Positions 18,691 to 26,180 of a stretch of 64,000 bases of DNA are shown piece after piece (positions within the stretch are counted from its first letter, which is position 1; every line of letters starts with the position of its first letter). Position numbers and translations under genes: made by a program. Source of the DNA: Streptomyces sp. TRM68416. GTDB lineage: Bacteria; Actinomycetota; Actinomycetes; Streptomycetales; Streptomycetaceae. Location: positions 186,001 to 250,000 of the forward strand of contig NZ_JACVWU010000001.1 in NCBI RefSeq assembly GCF_014596915.1, in the 5' to 3' direction. Under the pieces are notes generated by a model. That model saw only the letters and a program-made list of their open reading frames with translations, did not search any database and was not told where the DNA came from.

Positions 18691-20377
18691 CGGGAGGCTG
18701 GACGCCCGCGTCCTCGCGCTGAGTGCACAGGCGAAGGAGATCCTGAACGCTCACCCTCGTACCCGAGGCCTGACAGCGAGTCTGCCCCAGGCGGACACAA
18801 GCCCGCTGCGGATCGCCCTCCTGGGGCCGTACAGCGCCGGGAAGTCGATGCTCATCGCGGCACTGCGTCGACTTCCGGCGGCCGAGGTCGAAAAGCTCGT
18901 CGACGCGGCACCCAAGACGCAGGAGGCGACGCCGTATCCGTGGAACGGGGTGATGCTGGTCGACCTACCGGGAACACTGTCCGGCAACGACGAGCACTCC
19001 GCGGCAGCCCGGCGTGGAGTGCGCGGCGCGGACGCGCTGATGATCGTGACAACGAGCGAGCTGCCGGGCGAGGCGGAGACCGAGGCGATCTTGCAGGCGC
19101 TCGATGCCGACGGGTTCGCTGACCGCAGTGTCGTCGTCGTCAACAAGATGAGCGCCGAGAACAGCGACCGCGGGGTCATCCTTGACGAGATCCGCAAACG
19201 GCTCGGGCCCTTCGCCGATCGTGTCCCGGTCGTCCCGACTGACGCGCGCGACTATGTCGACGCGGGCAACGAACCCGAGCTCACTGATGAACACCGTAAG
19301 TTGCTCGTGGCGGAGAGTGGCATCGACGCCCTCACCGCCGAGTTGCGGAGAATCACGGCACCTGGTGTCGAGGGAATGCGGCCCAAGGCGCAGGCGCACG
19401 AACTCATCCGGGTTCTGGAGGACGCCGAGCAGCGGTGGGAACTGGACGAAGAGGAACTCGACGCAGCGCGGACCACGAAGAAGGCCGAGGAGTCGATCTC
19501 CCGAGCGAAGGCGGCGGTGCTGGACACCCTGGAGCGGGAGAGCGAGATCGTCGCCTCCAGGGTCAGAACGGCGGGAGGCAGAGCCGCCGACGGCGTCTCC
19601 GAGAAGAACGGCGCCGTCCCCGTCGACATCGCTACTGCCGTCACCGGGGAACTGATCGATGCCCGCACCGACTTCGACGTCAGGTTCTCCTCGTCGGTGA
19701 GGGCGGCGTTCGATGCGCTGGTCGCCGAGTACGGCGATGCCGTACCCGAGCCCGAGGTCTGGGTGAACGAAGTCGACGCCCCCGAGGCGACACTCGCCGC
19801 GCCCACGCAGTCACCGTACGAACGAGCCATCAGGGAAGCCGCCGAAAAGGCCGAGAAGGCGGGCGCCAAGAAACTGCACGCGTTGATCGAGAAGGTCGCA
19901 GGAGAGCCGGAAGCGGCAGCCAAGATCGCGAACTGGCTCAACAAGACCCGCGCGGGCCAGAAGGTGCTCGACGCCGGCGGGAAGATCACCAACGGCGTCG
20001 ACAAGTTCAAGCCGTGGGGCAGGATCAAAGCAACCAAGAAGGTCGCCGGTGCGGCCGGAAAGGTGCAGTGGGCTGTGGCGGTCATGGGCCCGTTGATGGA
20101 CGTGAAGAGCATCGCGCAGGACCAGAGCAGGTGGAAGGCGATCAAGAAACGCCGACAGGCGCTCCGGGATCACTTCGCCGACGTGGCGCTCAGACAGCGG
20201 ACCGACCTCAATGACACCGGTGAGCAGCACCTCAGCGAGTGGATCGCCGAGGTGGAGCAGTCGCTCAGCGGTCTCACGAAGCAGGGTGCGGAGATCAGCG
20301 CTGCGCGTGAAACAGCGCTGGAAGGAATCAGGAGCCTCCGCGACGAGGCAGAGAAGCTTGTCAGGGCGGGCGACTGA
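18671..20377 (+). CDS. Dynamin-like GTPase B
   Basis: A 568-residue GTPase and the last gene of the operon. The P-loop GPYSAGKSM lies near residue 54, followed by DLPG (G3) near 100 and NKMS (G4) near 160. The rest is helical with charged coiled-coil stretches (about 240-330) and an Ala/Lys-rich segment around 390-470. A hydrophobic patch (AVAVMGPLMDV) sits near 475. The protein overlaps the first GTPase gene, whose stop is at 18690. Three ATGs are possible (18665, 18671, 18683); 18671 has GGAG six bases upstream. Paired unequal dynamin-like proteins usually work as a hetero-oligomer on membranes, so membrane remodelling or disruption during infection is a reasonable inference. Confidence 0.82.
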   Translation: MGPRMTDGRLDARVLALSAQAKEILNAHPRTRGLTASLPQADTSPLRIALLGPYSAGKSMLIAALRRLPAAEVEKLVDAAPKTQEATPYPWNGVMLVDLPGTLSGNDEHSAAARRGVRGADALMIVTTSELPGEAETEAILQALDADGFADRSVVVVNKMSAENSDRGVILDEIRKRLGPFADRVPVVPTDARDYVDAGNEPELTDEHRKLLVAESGIDALTAELRRITAPGVEGMRPKAQAHELIRVLEDAEQRWELDEEELDAARTTKKAEESISRAKAAVLDTLERESEIVASRVRTAGGRAADGVSEKNGAVPVDIATAVTGELIDARTDFDVRFSSSVRAAFDALVAEYGDAVPEPEVWVNEVDAPEATLAAPTQSPYERAIREAAEKAEKAGAKKLHALIEKVAGEPEAAAKIANWLNKTRAGQKVLDAGGKITNGVDKFKPWGRIKATKKVAGAAGKVQWAVAVMGPLMDVKSIAQDQSRWKAIKKRRQALRDHFADVALRQRTDLNDTGEQHLSEWIAEVEQSLSGLTKQGAEISAARETALEGIRSLRDEAEKLVRAGD

Positions 20378-20394
20378 GACGGCGGCGGGCCGAT

Positions 20395-20431
20395 GTCCCG
20401 GCGGTGGTTGTCATCACGCGACCGCCGGGAC
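20395..20431. terminator. Rho-independent-like hairpin between convergent genes
   Basis: A perfect 11-bp stem (GTCCCGGCGGT with its complement) closes a 15-base loop, 17 bp after the last gene of the eight-gene operon. It sits just before the end of the convergent DUF397 gene. There is no U-tract, as is usual in Streptomyces. It probably ends transcripts from both sides. Confidence 0.65.
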
Positions 20432-20439
20432 GAACGTAC

Positions 20440-20625
20440 TCAGGCCCCTGCCGCGAACTCCACGAACCGCGACCAGCCATCCCGGCCGACGGCGAAGTGG
20501 GGGCGGGTCACGTCCTTGGAGTCCCTGACGCATACGGCCCGTTCGGTGGTGGCGACCTCAACGCAGTCGTCGCCCTGAGTACCGCTGTAGCTGGACTTGA
20601 ACCAGGCGAGTTCCGATGTGCTCAT
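20440..20625 (-). CDS. DUF397 domain protein
   Basis: A 61-residue protein with the DUF397 signature: WFKSSYSG near the N-terminus, then CVEVA and a VRDSKD turn, ending in WSRFVEFA. These small actinomycete proteins are nearly always encoded beside an XRE/DUF5753 regulator, and many such pairs behave as regulator plus small partner. Its start overlaps the stop of the upstream regulator gene by four bases (ATGA), so the two are co-translated. Confidence 0.9.
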   Translation of the reverse strand: MSTSELAWFKSSYSGTQGDDCVEVATTERAVCVRDSKDVTRPHFAVGRDGWSRFVEFAAGA

Positions 20626-21509
20626 AGCTCTCCTCGCAGTCGCTCCAGCAGACCCCGTGAGTCTTTGGGGTTCAGGGCCTGCGAGCGCAGTGTGTCATAG
20701 CGCTGATAGAGGAGGCTCGCCTCATTCGGGTCGGAGATCAGGCGCCCGTTCTGCTGCCCTTCGGAGTACCCAAGCCGATGCCGCTTCGGCGTTTCCAGAA
20801 GTCGCACCGGACCGTCCAAGCAGGCATGGAACTCCGTATCCACCGGCATGATCTGCAACGTCACGTTGCGCGGCGCGGTCAGCTCCAGTACGTGGTCGTA
20901 CAGGCCCCGCATCACATCCGATCCGCCGAGCCGACGCCGGAAGACGTGCTCCTCGACGATGAAGCTGAAGGGGACGTTCGGCCGCTCACGCAACAGCCTC
21001 TGCCGATCGAGACGCGCGACGAGCTGGTCCTCCAACTCCTGGTCCGACAGCAAGGGGATGCTGTTGTCGAACACCGCACGCGCATACCCCTCCGACTGCA
21101 GCAACCCCGGCACCAGCCTGCACTCATACGTGCACAGAGTCACCGCCACCCGCTCCAGCCGAGCCCACTGCCGAAACCAGGCCGCGAGCCCCACATCCCC
21201 CCGCCCCCGCGTCACGTACTTCGACGACTTCCGCAGCGCCCCGGTGTTCCCGAGGAGTTCCTCCGACCGCACCACGTACGACTCGTCGGGCATCCGCCGC
21301 CCCAGCTCCACCGACTCCACGGTGTGCTTGGAGAAGCGCACTAGGTCCGCGAACTCGGCCCTGCTGTACCCCGCGTGCTCGCGCAGCGCCTGCTGGACGG
21401 CTCCCCAGGTCCGCAGACTGTCGGAGGGGTCGGGCTCACGATCCGGCTCACCGCCGACGGCCTCCCCGTCGCCGCAGCCCTCGGCCATGATGTCGATGCC
21501 GCCCGTCAT
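20622..21509 (-). CDS. XRE-family regulator with DUF5753 sensor domain
   Basis: A 295-residue regulator. The N-terminal helix-turn-helix (residues about 30-85) contains a YSRAEFADLVRFSKHTVESVE stretch of lambda-repressor type. The C-terminal ~190 residues are a DUF5753 domain (VPGLLQSEGYARAV, VEEHVFRR, LQIMPVD). I chose ATG 21509; ATG 21488 would give 288 residues. It is the first gene of a pair with the DUF397 gene. Part of its 5' coding region and promoter is duplicated in decayed form about 5.7 kb away (27141-27315). Its target is unknown; many members act on neighbouring genes. Confidence 0.9.
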   Translation of the reverse strand: MTGGIDIMAEGCGDGEAVGGEPDREPDPSDSLRTWGAVQQALREHAGYSRAEFADLVRFSKHTVESVELGRRMPDESYVVRSEELLGNTGALRKSSKYVTRGRGDVGLAAWFRQWARLERVAVTLCTYECRLVPGLLQSEGYARAVFDNSIPLLSDQELEDQLVARLDRQRLLRERPNVPFSFIVEEHVFRRRLGGSDVMRGLYDHVLELTAPRNVTLQIMPVDTEFHACLDGPVRLLETPKRHRLGYSEGQQNGRLISDPNEASLLYQRYDTLRSQALNPKDSRGLLERLRGEL

Positions 21510-21685
21510 ACGCGGCCACCTCCCCGTTCCGTACACGTGACACGAACTGTCCGTCGCTCCACACCCGACAGCACCCAGCGTGACGGAGGACCCGGCGTAC
21601 CGTCCACGGAATGTGTCCGTACGCTGACGCACCGTACGGGCGTCACTCCTGGAACACGCCCCCGCACGCCCGCCACATTGGCCCC

Positions 21686-21802
21686 ATGAACGCAGCCACC
21701 CTCGAAGACGGCAAGGAGCTGTCCGACACCGACTCCGTGAAGGTCGCCTGGGTCGAGCGCATGGCCCTCGCCAACCGACCCGTCGCCCGGGATCGGCTCC
21801 TC
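21686..21802 (+). pseudogene. Possible 5' fragment of a gene divergent from the XRE regulator
   Basis: An ATG at 21686 opens a frame of about 39 plausible codons (MNAATLEDGKELSDTDSVKV onward) with a composition unlike a shadow frame. It then continues only as antisense of the NUDIX gene. It may be the start of a gene cut off when the metabolic cassette arrived, or it may be chance. I recognise no family. Confidence 0.25.
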
Positions 21803-22246
21803 TCAGGTGGCGATGGCCTGATGGGCCAGCAGCAGCGCGAGCGGTCCCCCCTGAAGCAGGAAGCGTCCCTCGGTGGCGGCGTGGATCGCTTCAGGCATGG
21901 GCCACCACATGAGCTTGAAGCCCTCTTCGCTGGGCGTGAGCTGCTGCGGGCCGCAGGTGAGACGTTCGGCCAGGAACAGGTGGATGCGGGCGGTGGAGTT
22001 CAGGGTGATGGCGTACGAGCCGAGTGGCCGCCAGGTCTGGGCGATGACGCCGGCTTCCTCACGTAGCTCGCGCCGCGCGCACTCTTCCGGTGTCTCGCCG
22101 TCCTCCCGGCGTCCTCCGGGCAGAAACACGTACTCGCCGCCGTGCCGGGGAAATTCGGCGGTCAGGACGGCAACCATGCCTTCCGTTTCTCGGGCCACGA
22201 TGACGGAGGCGTCGTGCTCTGTCCCTCGCCGGGATGTGTCGCTCAT
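21803..22246 (-). CDS. NUDIX hydrolase
   Basis: A 147-residue protein with a complete NUDIX box: G45, E51, then R59-E60-L-R-E63-E64-A-G66 match the GX5EX7REUXEEXGU pattern exactly. These enzymes hydrolyse nucleoside-diphosphate-linked compounds using divalent metal at the box glutamates. No substrate-specific motif is evident. It is the last gene of a five-gene minus-strand cassette and starts 20 bp after the sulfatase-fold gene. Removal or salvage of a modified nucleotide would fit its neighbours (MoaA-like and kinase-like genes), but this is inference. Confidence 0.92.
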   Translation of the reverse strand: MSDTSRRGTEHDASVIVARETEGMVAVLTAEFPRHGGEYVFLPGGRREDGETPEECARRELREEAGVIAQTWRPLGSYAITLNSTARIHLFLAERLTCGPQQLTPSEEGFKLMWWPMPEAIHAATEGRFLLQGGPLALLLAHQAIAT

Positions 22247-22265
22247 GGCCGGGGAGCGTAGCCGC

Positions 22266-23060
22266 CTACTCCGACAGCCAGGCCGCGAACGGCACGTTCA
22301 GCACGGTCGGGTGGGCGATGCCACGGCCGCGGTAGCCGTCCTCGCCGAAGGCGTCGCCGTGGTCGGCGCACATGATGATCAGCCATCTCTGCTTGTCCGT
22401 GAGCCCGTCGACCAGGCGGCCGAGGTGTTCGTCGGTGTACGCGAGTGCTGCGGCCTGGGACTGCCAGGAGTCGCCGCTGTCGCCGGTGTAGTGGCCGTGA
22501 GGGACGTGGGTGGCGGAGACGTTGACGAACAGGAACAGCGGCCGGTCGGCGTACTGCTCGGCGACGGTCAGGGCGTGGTCGACCTGGTGGCGGGTGGAGT
22601 CGGGCTCCGGGGAACAGAACTCGGGCCGCCAGTGGTCCTCGTCGAACATGTCGGGCAGCACCGACCCGAGCGGTGTCTCCCGCGAGAAGTAGGTCACGCC
22701 GCCGATACACACGGTGCGGTAGCCGTGCTGGGCGAGCCCGGTGAGGAAGTTCGACGCGTCGAAGACGAACGTGCCCGCGTCGACCGTCTTGAACGCGGGC
22801 GGGCGGCACTCCCACAGCCGCGGCGGCTGTGCGGGCTGCGGGAGCTTGGGCAGGAAGCCGGAGAAGAACGCGATGTGCGCGGGGAGGGTGAACGTGCCGG
22901 GGGTGCGGCGTTCCTCCCACGCCCCGCCCGGCAGGATTTTCGCCAGGCACGGGGTCTGCCCGGCGTGCAGAACCGCACGGGCGACGTCGTAGCGCAGGGA
23001 GTCCAGGGTGACGAACAGGATGCTGGTGCCGCTGCGGATGACCTCTGCCGCGTCAATCAC
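22266..23060 (-). CDS. Sulfatase/alkaline-phosphatase-fold metalloenzyme (STM4013/SEN3800-like)
   Basis: A 264-residue protein. The N-terminal metal-binding strand TLDSLRYD (D20, S21) and a threonine nucleophile region (TPGTFTLPAHIAFFSG, about 53-68) are visible. A C-terminal metal-binding CADHGD block follows, then a further His near 250. This is the alkaline-phosphatase superfamily layout; the family labelled STM4013/SEN3800 has this size and often sits near radical SAM genes. Likely chemistry is phosphoester or sulfate-ester hydrolysis. There is no signal peptide, so it should be cytoplasmic. Its start overlaps the preceding gene by four bases. Confidence 0.82.
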   Translation of the reverse strand: MIDAAEVIRSGTSILFVTLDSLRYDVARAVLHAGQTPCLAKILPGGAWEERRTPGTFTLPAHIAFFSGFLPKLPQPAQPPRLWECRPPAFKTVDAGTFVFDASNFLTGLAQHGYRTVCIGGVTYFSRETPLGSVLPDMFDEDHWRPEFCSPEPDSTRHQVDHALTVAEQYADRPLFLFVNVSATHVPHGHYTGDSGDSWQSQAAALAYTDEHLGRLVDGLTDKQRWLIIMCADHGDAFGEDGYRGRGIAHPTVLNVPFAAWLSE

Positions 23061-23554
23061 AACTCCTCCACCAGATCGGCGCGTTCGGTGATACTGCCCT
23101 TCGCCTGGTCGTTCACAGGGATGGGCACCCGATCGGAGGCGATCATCTGCCGCAGTCCGGCCAGGCCGGTGTCCTCGGTGACCGGCTGGCCGTCCACGTC
23201 GTAGAGGCGGATCGTGACGGTCTGCCGCCCACCGCCGTCGGTCGTGGTCAGCAGGGCACCGGGGACGCCCCCGAGTTGTTTCATGGCGTGCAGGAGCTGG
23301 GATTCGTCGGCCGTGCCGAAGGTGGAGACCTGGCAGCCGAAGTGCTCGGCGTTGATGGCCCCGCGGCAGAACCGCTGGTGAAACTCGGTCGTGGTGGGGT
23401 GGTCATCGTGGGCCACGGCCATCTGCCGGGCACGGCTGATCACGACGAAGCAGGCGGCGACCCACCAGGCGACGCCCTCGTGAATCTCGTCCGGGAACAC
23501 GCCGGCGACACGGCCGTCACGGATGACGGCATCAGTATCGATCGGGCTGAGCAC
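23057..23554 (-). CDS. Phosphohexomutase domain I-like protein, probably not catalytic
   Basis: A 165-residue protein matching only the first domain of phosphomannomutase/phosphoglucomutase. The VAHDDHPTTTEF segment parallels the V-x-D-x-R-x-SS-x-E block, and FGTADESQLLHAMKQL parallels the STDEL helix. PGALLTTTDGG replaces the catalytic loop PGAMITASHNP, so the phosphoserine is missing. Full enzymes are about 450 residues, so this is either a stand-alone binding domain or a remnant. The GTG start lies within the end of the kinase gene (23-base overlap). The conserved spacing and overlaps suggest an intact, expressed gene. Confidence 0.65.
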   Translation of the reverse strand: MLSPIDTDAVIRDGRVAGVFPDEIHEGVAWWVAACFVVISRARQMAVAHDDHPTTTEFHQRFCRGAINAEHFGCQVSTFGTADESQLLHAMKQLGGVPGALLTTTDGGGRQTVTIRLYDVDGQPVTEDTGLAGLRQMIASDRVPIPVNDQAKGSITERADLVEEL

Positions 23555-24185
23555 GCATGCCCTCCAGATGCTTGACGATGATGTCGGCCAGATCGTCTGG
23601 GCTGCGGCCGTCGGTGGGGAGCATGACCATGCTCAGATCGGTCTCCGCGACGGACTGGAAGTTCTCCCGGAGCCGGGCGAGGCGTCCGGGGACGTCGAAC
23701 AGGTCGGTGTCGTCCCGCCTCACGTCCGTCTTGCTGCTCATCCGCTGCTTCAGCGAGCTGTCGGAACTGATGAGGCAGAAGGTGGCGTCCGGCGCCACGA
23801 GATAGGGCAGGAACGGGGCGATCAGCTCTCGCACCCGGTCCAGGCCCACTTGATTGACTGCGGCATGGCATGCCATGACCGAGGAGATGTACCGATCCGC
23901 GACCACCGGCCCCGCGCAAAGGTGCTGCCGTACGACGTCGGAGACGTGCAGGAGGCCGGAGAGGTAGAAGGCGAACTGCGGAAGCGGTCGAAGCTCCCGG
24001 TTGACCGTGTCGGACCAACCGGTGTGCGGATCGGTGAGGGTGTGGATCTCCGTGGCGTCGAGCCGCTCGGCAAGCAGACGGGCGAGCGTCGACTTCCCGA
24101 CCCCTGAGACGCCTTCCAGGACGACGAACGGCCCCAGGCGGCCTTCGTCCGTCCCGGGCGTGTACGGGGACAACAGGGCGCTCAC
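23532..24185 (-). CDS. Thymidylate-kinase-like P-loop kinase
   Basis: A 217-residue P-loop protein. Walker A GVSGVGKST is at 25-33, and a DRY motif at 97-99 (VVADRYISS) corresponds to the DRY/H motif of dTMP kinases. The start is GTG at 24185, where GTGA overlaps the radical SAM stop. A family role as nucleoside- or nucleotide-phosphorylating enzyme is likely. In this cassette a kinase acting on the product of the radical SAM step is plausible but unproven. It is probably not the housekeeping thymidylate kinase given its accessory setting. Confidence 0.8.
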   Translation of the reverse strand: MSALLSPYTPGTDEGRLGPFVVLEGVSGVGKSTLARLLAERLDATEIHTLTDPHTGWSDTVNRELRPLPQFAFYLSGLLHVSDVVRQHLCAGPVVADRYISSVMACHAAVNQVGLDRVRELIAPFLPYLVAPDATFCLISSDSSLKQRMSSKTDVRRDDTDLFDVPGRLARLRENFQSVAETDLSMVMLPTDGRSPDDLADIIVKHLEGMRAQPDRY

Positions 24186-25200
24186 AGCATGCCCTCGGTG
24201 AAGGCGGACACGTGCTGGGCCACGGCCGCGGGGATCTGCTCCGGATCGGCCAGCAGGGGCCGGATGTCCATGCGGAGGTCGTCCCGCAACAGGCAGGGCT
24301 GGACTCCGCCCGCGTGGTCCAAGCGCAGGGCCCAGAAGCCCTCCACGCACTTGGCCTTCACTGGGCAAGTGCCGCACTGGCCGACGTGGTGGCGCCCGAG
24401 TTGGCGTTGGATGACGTCGATCTCGATGCCGTCGATACGGAAGATCCGTCGCCCCTGCCCCGTGCCGGAGACTTCTGTCTCCTCTTCGCTGGTAAGGGTG
24501 CGCAGGTGGTCGACGATGCCACGTGCCCCGACGGCTGAGGACTTCCGGTCGGCGTTGAAGTCGGTGTCCACCAACTCGATGAACTGCAACGGCAGCCTGC
24601 GCTCCAGGGCGAAGGCGAGGATGTCGTGCAGCTCGTGCTCGTTCTCACGCTGGATGAGCGTGTTCAGCTCCACCCGCTCGAACATCTCGCGGGCGGCCTC
24701 GATGCCGTCCAGGACGGTTGCGATGCCGGCGCGGGTCTGGGCAATGATCCGGAAGGAGTCGTCGGAGAAGTAGTGCAGGGAGACCTTCACCTTGTCCAGA
24801 GGCCGGTCGTGGCAAACCAGTCCTGATGTGTGCGCACCAGCAGACCGTTCGTGATCAGCGTGTAGGACACGTCTGGACCGTGGACGGGAAGCCGAGTGAG
24901 GACCGGCCGTGCCAGCTTCGACGCCAGCGGCTCGCCGCCCGTGAAGTAGACCCGTTTCAGACCGGCGCCGATCAGCTCGCGCAGGAGATTCACGTAGTCA
25001 TCGGCGGTCAGTTCGCGGGCCCGGGGCCTGGCGTCCCGGTGCAGGTGAGTGAACGGCGGCGGCACGTCCCCCTCGTTATGGCAGAACCAGCACTTCAGAT
25101 TGCAGACGGGGGTCAACGAGACCCTGAGCTGCCTTCGCAGTGCCGCGAAGTTCCGCAGCGCGGTCCAGTCCACGTCGGTTTTCGGGAGCGGAACGGTCAA
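24182..25200 (-). pseudogene. MoaA-like radical SAM enzyme, split by a -1 frameshift near 24800
   Basis: Two minus-strand frames together encode one ~340-residue radical SAM protein. The first (25200-24787) has the 4Fe-4S motif C33-x3-C37-x2-C40 (CNLKCWFC) and the SAM-binding FTGGEPL. The second, ending at 24182, continues with VSLHYFSDDSFR and a C-terminal CGTCPVKAKC cluster region plus a GGVQPCLL motif like the second cluster of GTP 3',8-cyclase. Joining near 24795-24801 restores a GL-x-DKVKVSLH reading and needs one extra base. So this is a 1-nt deletion, a sequence error or a programmed -1 shift; no obvious slippery heptamer is present. It is the first gene of the five-gene cassette. The likely reaction is radical modification of a nucleotide or peptide substrate. 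Confidence 0.8.
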
Positions 25201-25277
25201 GACCTACTCCTTTCGCCTGGTGAGCTCCAGCCGTGAACGCGACGGTAGGGATCAGGTGTTGTGAGGAGCCAGGAGAG

Positions 25278-25322
25278 TTGCGCGAAGTTGCGCTATCACT
25301 CGACGAGGTTGCGTAAAGTTGC
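25278..25322. promoter_or_regulatory. Array of TTGCG direct repeats in the divergent promoter
   Basis: TTGCG occurs at 25278, 25288 and 25309, and TTGC(T) at 25319. The spacings are 10, 21 and 10 bp, so all lie on the same face of the helix. The array sits in the 206-bp gap between the minus-strand cassette and the plus-strand DUF6879/XRE genes. It is a candidate operator for the nearby XRE/DUF5753 regulator. Confidence 0.6.
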
Positions 25323-25406
25323 TGATTGAGGCTGCCCAGAACCCGGCGCCAGGGCTTGGTTTCGTGGACGCTTGGGAGATCGGTCCCCAAGGCAAAGGAC
25401 GTGATC

Positions 25407-26165
25407 ATGAGCCGACGACTGCGTTTCAATGGCACGGGCAGCGGCGTCAACGGGTGCCCGTCCATTCATGAAGACCTCGACACGGGTGAGGTCATCGTGC
25501 ACGGCCCCGCCCTGACCGACCCCGACGACATCGCCCGGCTTCAGCACCTGAACAAGGGCGAGGTGCCCATCGTGGTGCCGCGCGAACTGCTGGTCGACTT
25601 CGGCCCGAAGGAGGTCGTCCGAGTGCCGGACATCATCGGGCTGGACGAGTTCGACCGACTCTTCACACAGTTCGAGCACACGGCGTGGCGTCTGGAGACG
25701 CGCCGCCGATACGCGTCGGACGAGCGCACCGACACTTACGCCCAGTTCACGCGTGGCGAGCCCGTCAACTGGCAAGGCGTCGACGCGGAGTGGTGTGCCG
25801 AGCGCCGCGAGCAGAGCGCGCTCGGCAAGCGGTTCGAACGTGTCCGCATCGTCGACAACCCGCCTACAGCAGGCCAGCTGTATCTACTCGACAACGCGCG
25901 TCGCAACAGCGCCGTCGGCGAGAAGATCCTCAATCTGTCGCGCGAGGATGCCGACCGCCTCAGCCTGCCTGCGGAAGATTTCTGGATCTTCGACTCCCGG
26001 CTGGTCGCGCTACTCAACTTCGACGACGCCGACAATCTGGTCAGCGTCGAGCTGATCACCGAGCCTGCCGCAGTACTGCGGTACGTCATGGCACGGGACG
26101 CGGCGCTGCATCATGCCATCCCGTACGAGGAGTTCGCGGCCCGGTTGACCGCGCAAGAGGATTGA
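25407..26165 (+). CDS. DUF6879 family protein
   Basis: A 252-residue protein. After an N-terminal ~80-residue extension it carries a DUF6879 domain: FDRLFTQFEHTAWRLETR, YAQFTRGE, a middle RVRIVDNP segment, and WIFDSRLVALLNFD toward the end. DUF6879 proteins in actinomycetes usually sit beside XRE/DUF5753 regulators, and this one is 15 bp upstream of one, forming a two-gene operon. I chose ATG 25407 rather than the earlier in-frame start because it begins right after a clear AT-richer leader. Its biochemical role is unknown; a signalling partner of the regulator is the usual guess. Confidence 0.88.
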   Translation: MSRRLRFNGTGSGVNGCPSIHEDLDTGEVIVHGPALTDPDDIARLQHLNKGEVPIVVPRELLVDFGPKEVVRVPDIIGLDEFDRLFTQFEHTAWRLETRRRYASDERTDTYAQFTRGEPVNWQGVDAEWCAERREQSALGKRFERVRIVDNPPTAGQLYLLDNARRNSAVGEKILNLSREDADRLSLPAEDFWIFDSRLVALLNFDDADNLVSVELITEPAAVLRYVMARDAALHHAIPYEEFAARLTAQED

Positions 26166-26180
26166 GGCAGGTGTACTCCG

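Noticed and set aside
1..20377. Calling the locus canonical class 1 DISARM
   Set aside because: DrmD- and DrmMI-like genes are present but the PLD nuclease DrmC is absent, the helicase and DUF1998 parts are fused, and five unrelated genes are co-transcribed.
1..20377. Calling the locus BREX
   Set aside because: The methylase resembles PglX in class, but no brxA/B/C, pglZ or brxL genes are present.
24182..25200. Prokaryotic viperin
   Set aside because: The radical SAM motif context and the C-terminal cysteines resemble MoaA more than viperin, and no viperin-specific C-terminal pattern was seen.
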